A DNA stretch of 21,571 bases from contig JADFVG010000018.1 in the NCBI GenBank assembly GCA_015222405.1, positions 1-21,571 on the forward strand, given 5' to 3'. Every line of letters starts with the position of its first letter. Position 1 is the stretch's first letter. Source of the stretch: Chloroflexota bacterium (lineage in GTDB: Bacteria; Chloroflexota; Dehalococcoidia; E44-bin15). Made by a program: the position numbers and the translations under genes. Below the pieces are notes generated by a model that saw only the letters and a program-made list of their open reading frames with translations, was not told the origin of the DNA and searched no databases. Positions 21,524-21,571 of the stretch are shown in pieces.

Positions 21524-21571
21524 ATGATAAGACAAAGGGTGCTCAGCGCGCTGGTCCTCATACTCGTCATC
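21524..21571 (+). CDS. cdsA: phosphatidate cytidylyltransferase (5' end only; cut by window edge)
   Basis: Sixteen codons from ATG 21524 run off the right edge: MIRQRVLSALVLILVI, the basic-then-hydrophobic beginning typical of CdsA, which makes CDP-diacylglycerol at the membrane. GAGGA lies upstream. The frr-uppS-cdsA order supports the call; the fragment alone is too short to prove it. Confidence 0.75.
   Translation, partial: MIRQRVLSALVLILVI

Overview
The window looks like chromosomal DNA of a free-living anaerobic bacterium, most likely a Chloroflexota (Dehalococcoidia-like) genome. That placement is an inference. It rests on the very short EF-Ts, the gene order rpsB-tsf-pyrH-frr-uppS-cdsA, menaquinone genes beside nickel-uptake and CooT genes, frequent TTG starts, and sigma70-type promoters with several weak or leaderless starts. 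No 16S rRNA is present to confirm it.

Layout. 1-1961: probable accessory DNA. It holds the first 20 codons of a MacB/LolD-type ABC ATPase leaving the left edge, two tandem paralogous GNAT-like genes (minus strand), and on the right a tRNA-Arg(UCG) 3' half that looks like an integration scar. 1990-3609: menaquinone genes (menG/ubiE, menA-like prenyltransferase), convergent with a minus-strand alpha/beta hydrolase and SDR oxidoreductase (3587-5256). 5257-5815: a long gene-poor stretch with a minus promoter for the SDR and a plus promoter followed by a potentially structured leader RNA ahead of a SemiSWEET gene. 6112-7425: tRNA-Pro(GGG), FmdB-type zinc ribbon, dtd and an RDD membrane protein. 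7561-12008: a Fur-family regulator, then a metal block read as nickel uptake and delivery (CooT, a lipoprotein with a His/Cys tail, NikL-like protein, CbiM, CbiQ, CbiO). 11959-17764 (minus): miaB, nadA, nadB, a methyltransferase, hicB, hicA and nadC. This is a NAD de novo cluster interrupted by the methyltransferase and a toxin-antitoxin pair, with a duplicated 5' relic of nadC beside hicB. tRNA-Ser(GCU) lies upstream of miaB. 18123-end (plus): rpsB, tsf, pyrH, frr, uppS and the first 16 codons of cdsA.

How the parts work together: nadA/nadB/nadC make nicotinate mononucleotide from aspartate. menG/menA act late in menaquinone synthesis. The CbiMQO-type transporter with NikL-like and CooT proteins suggests nickel supply to an enzyme such as CO dehydrogenase or hydrogenase, which is not in the window. 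The most unusual items are the tRNA scar with a promoter beside it that could drive menG, the hicBA insertion flanked by an in-frame nadC fragment, the leader RNA of the SemiSWEET gene with mutually exclusive pairings, and the His/Cys-tailed lipoprotein inside the nickel operon.
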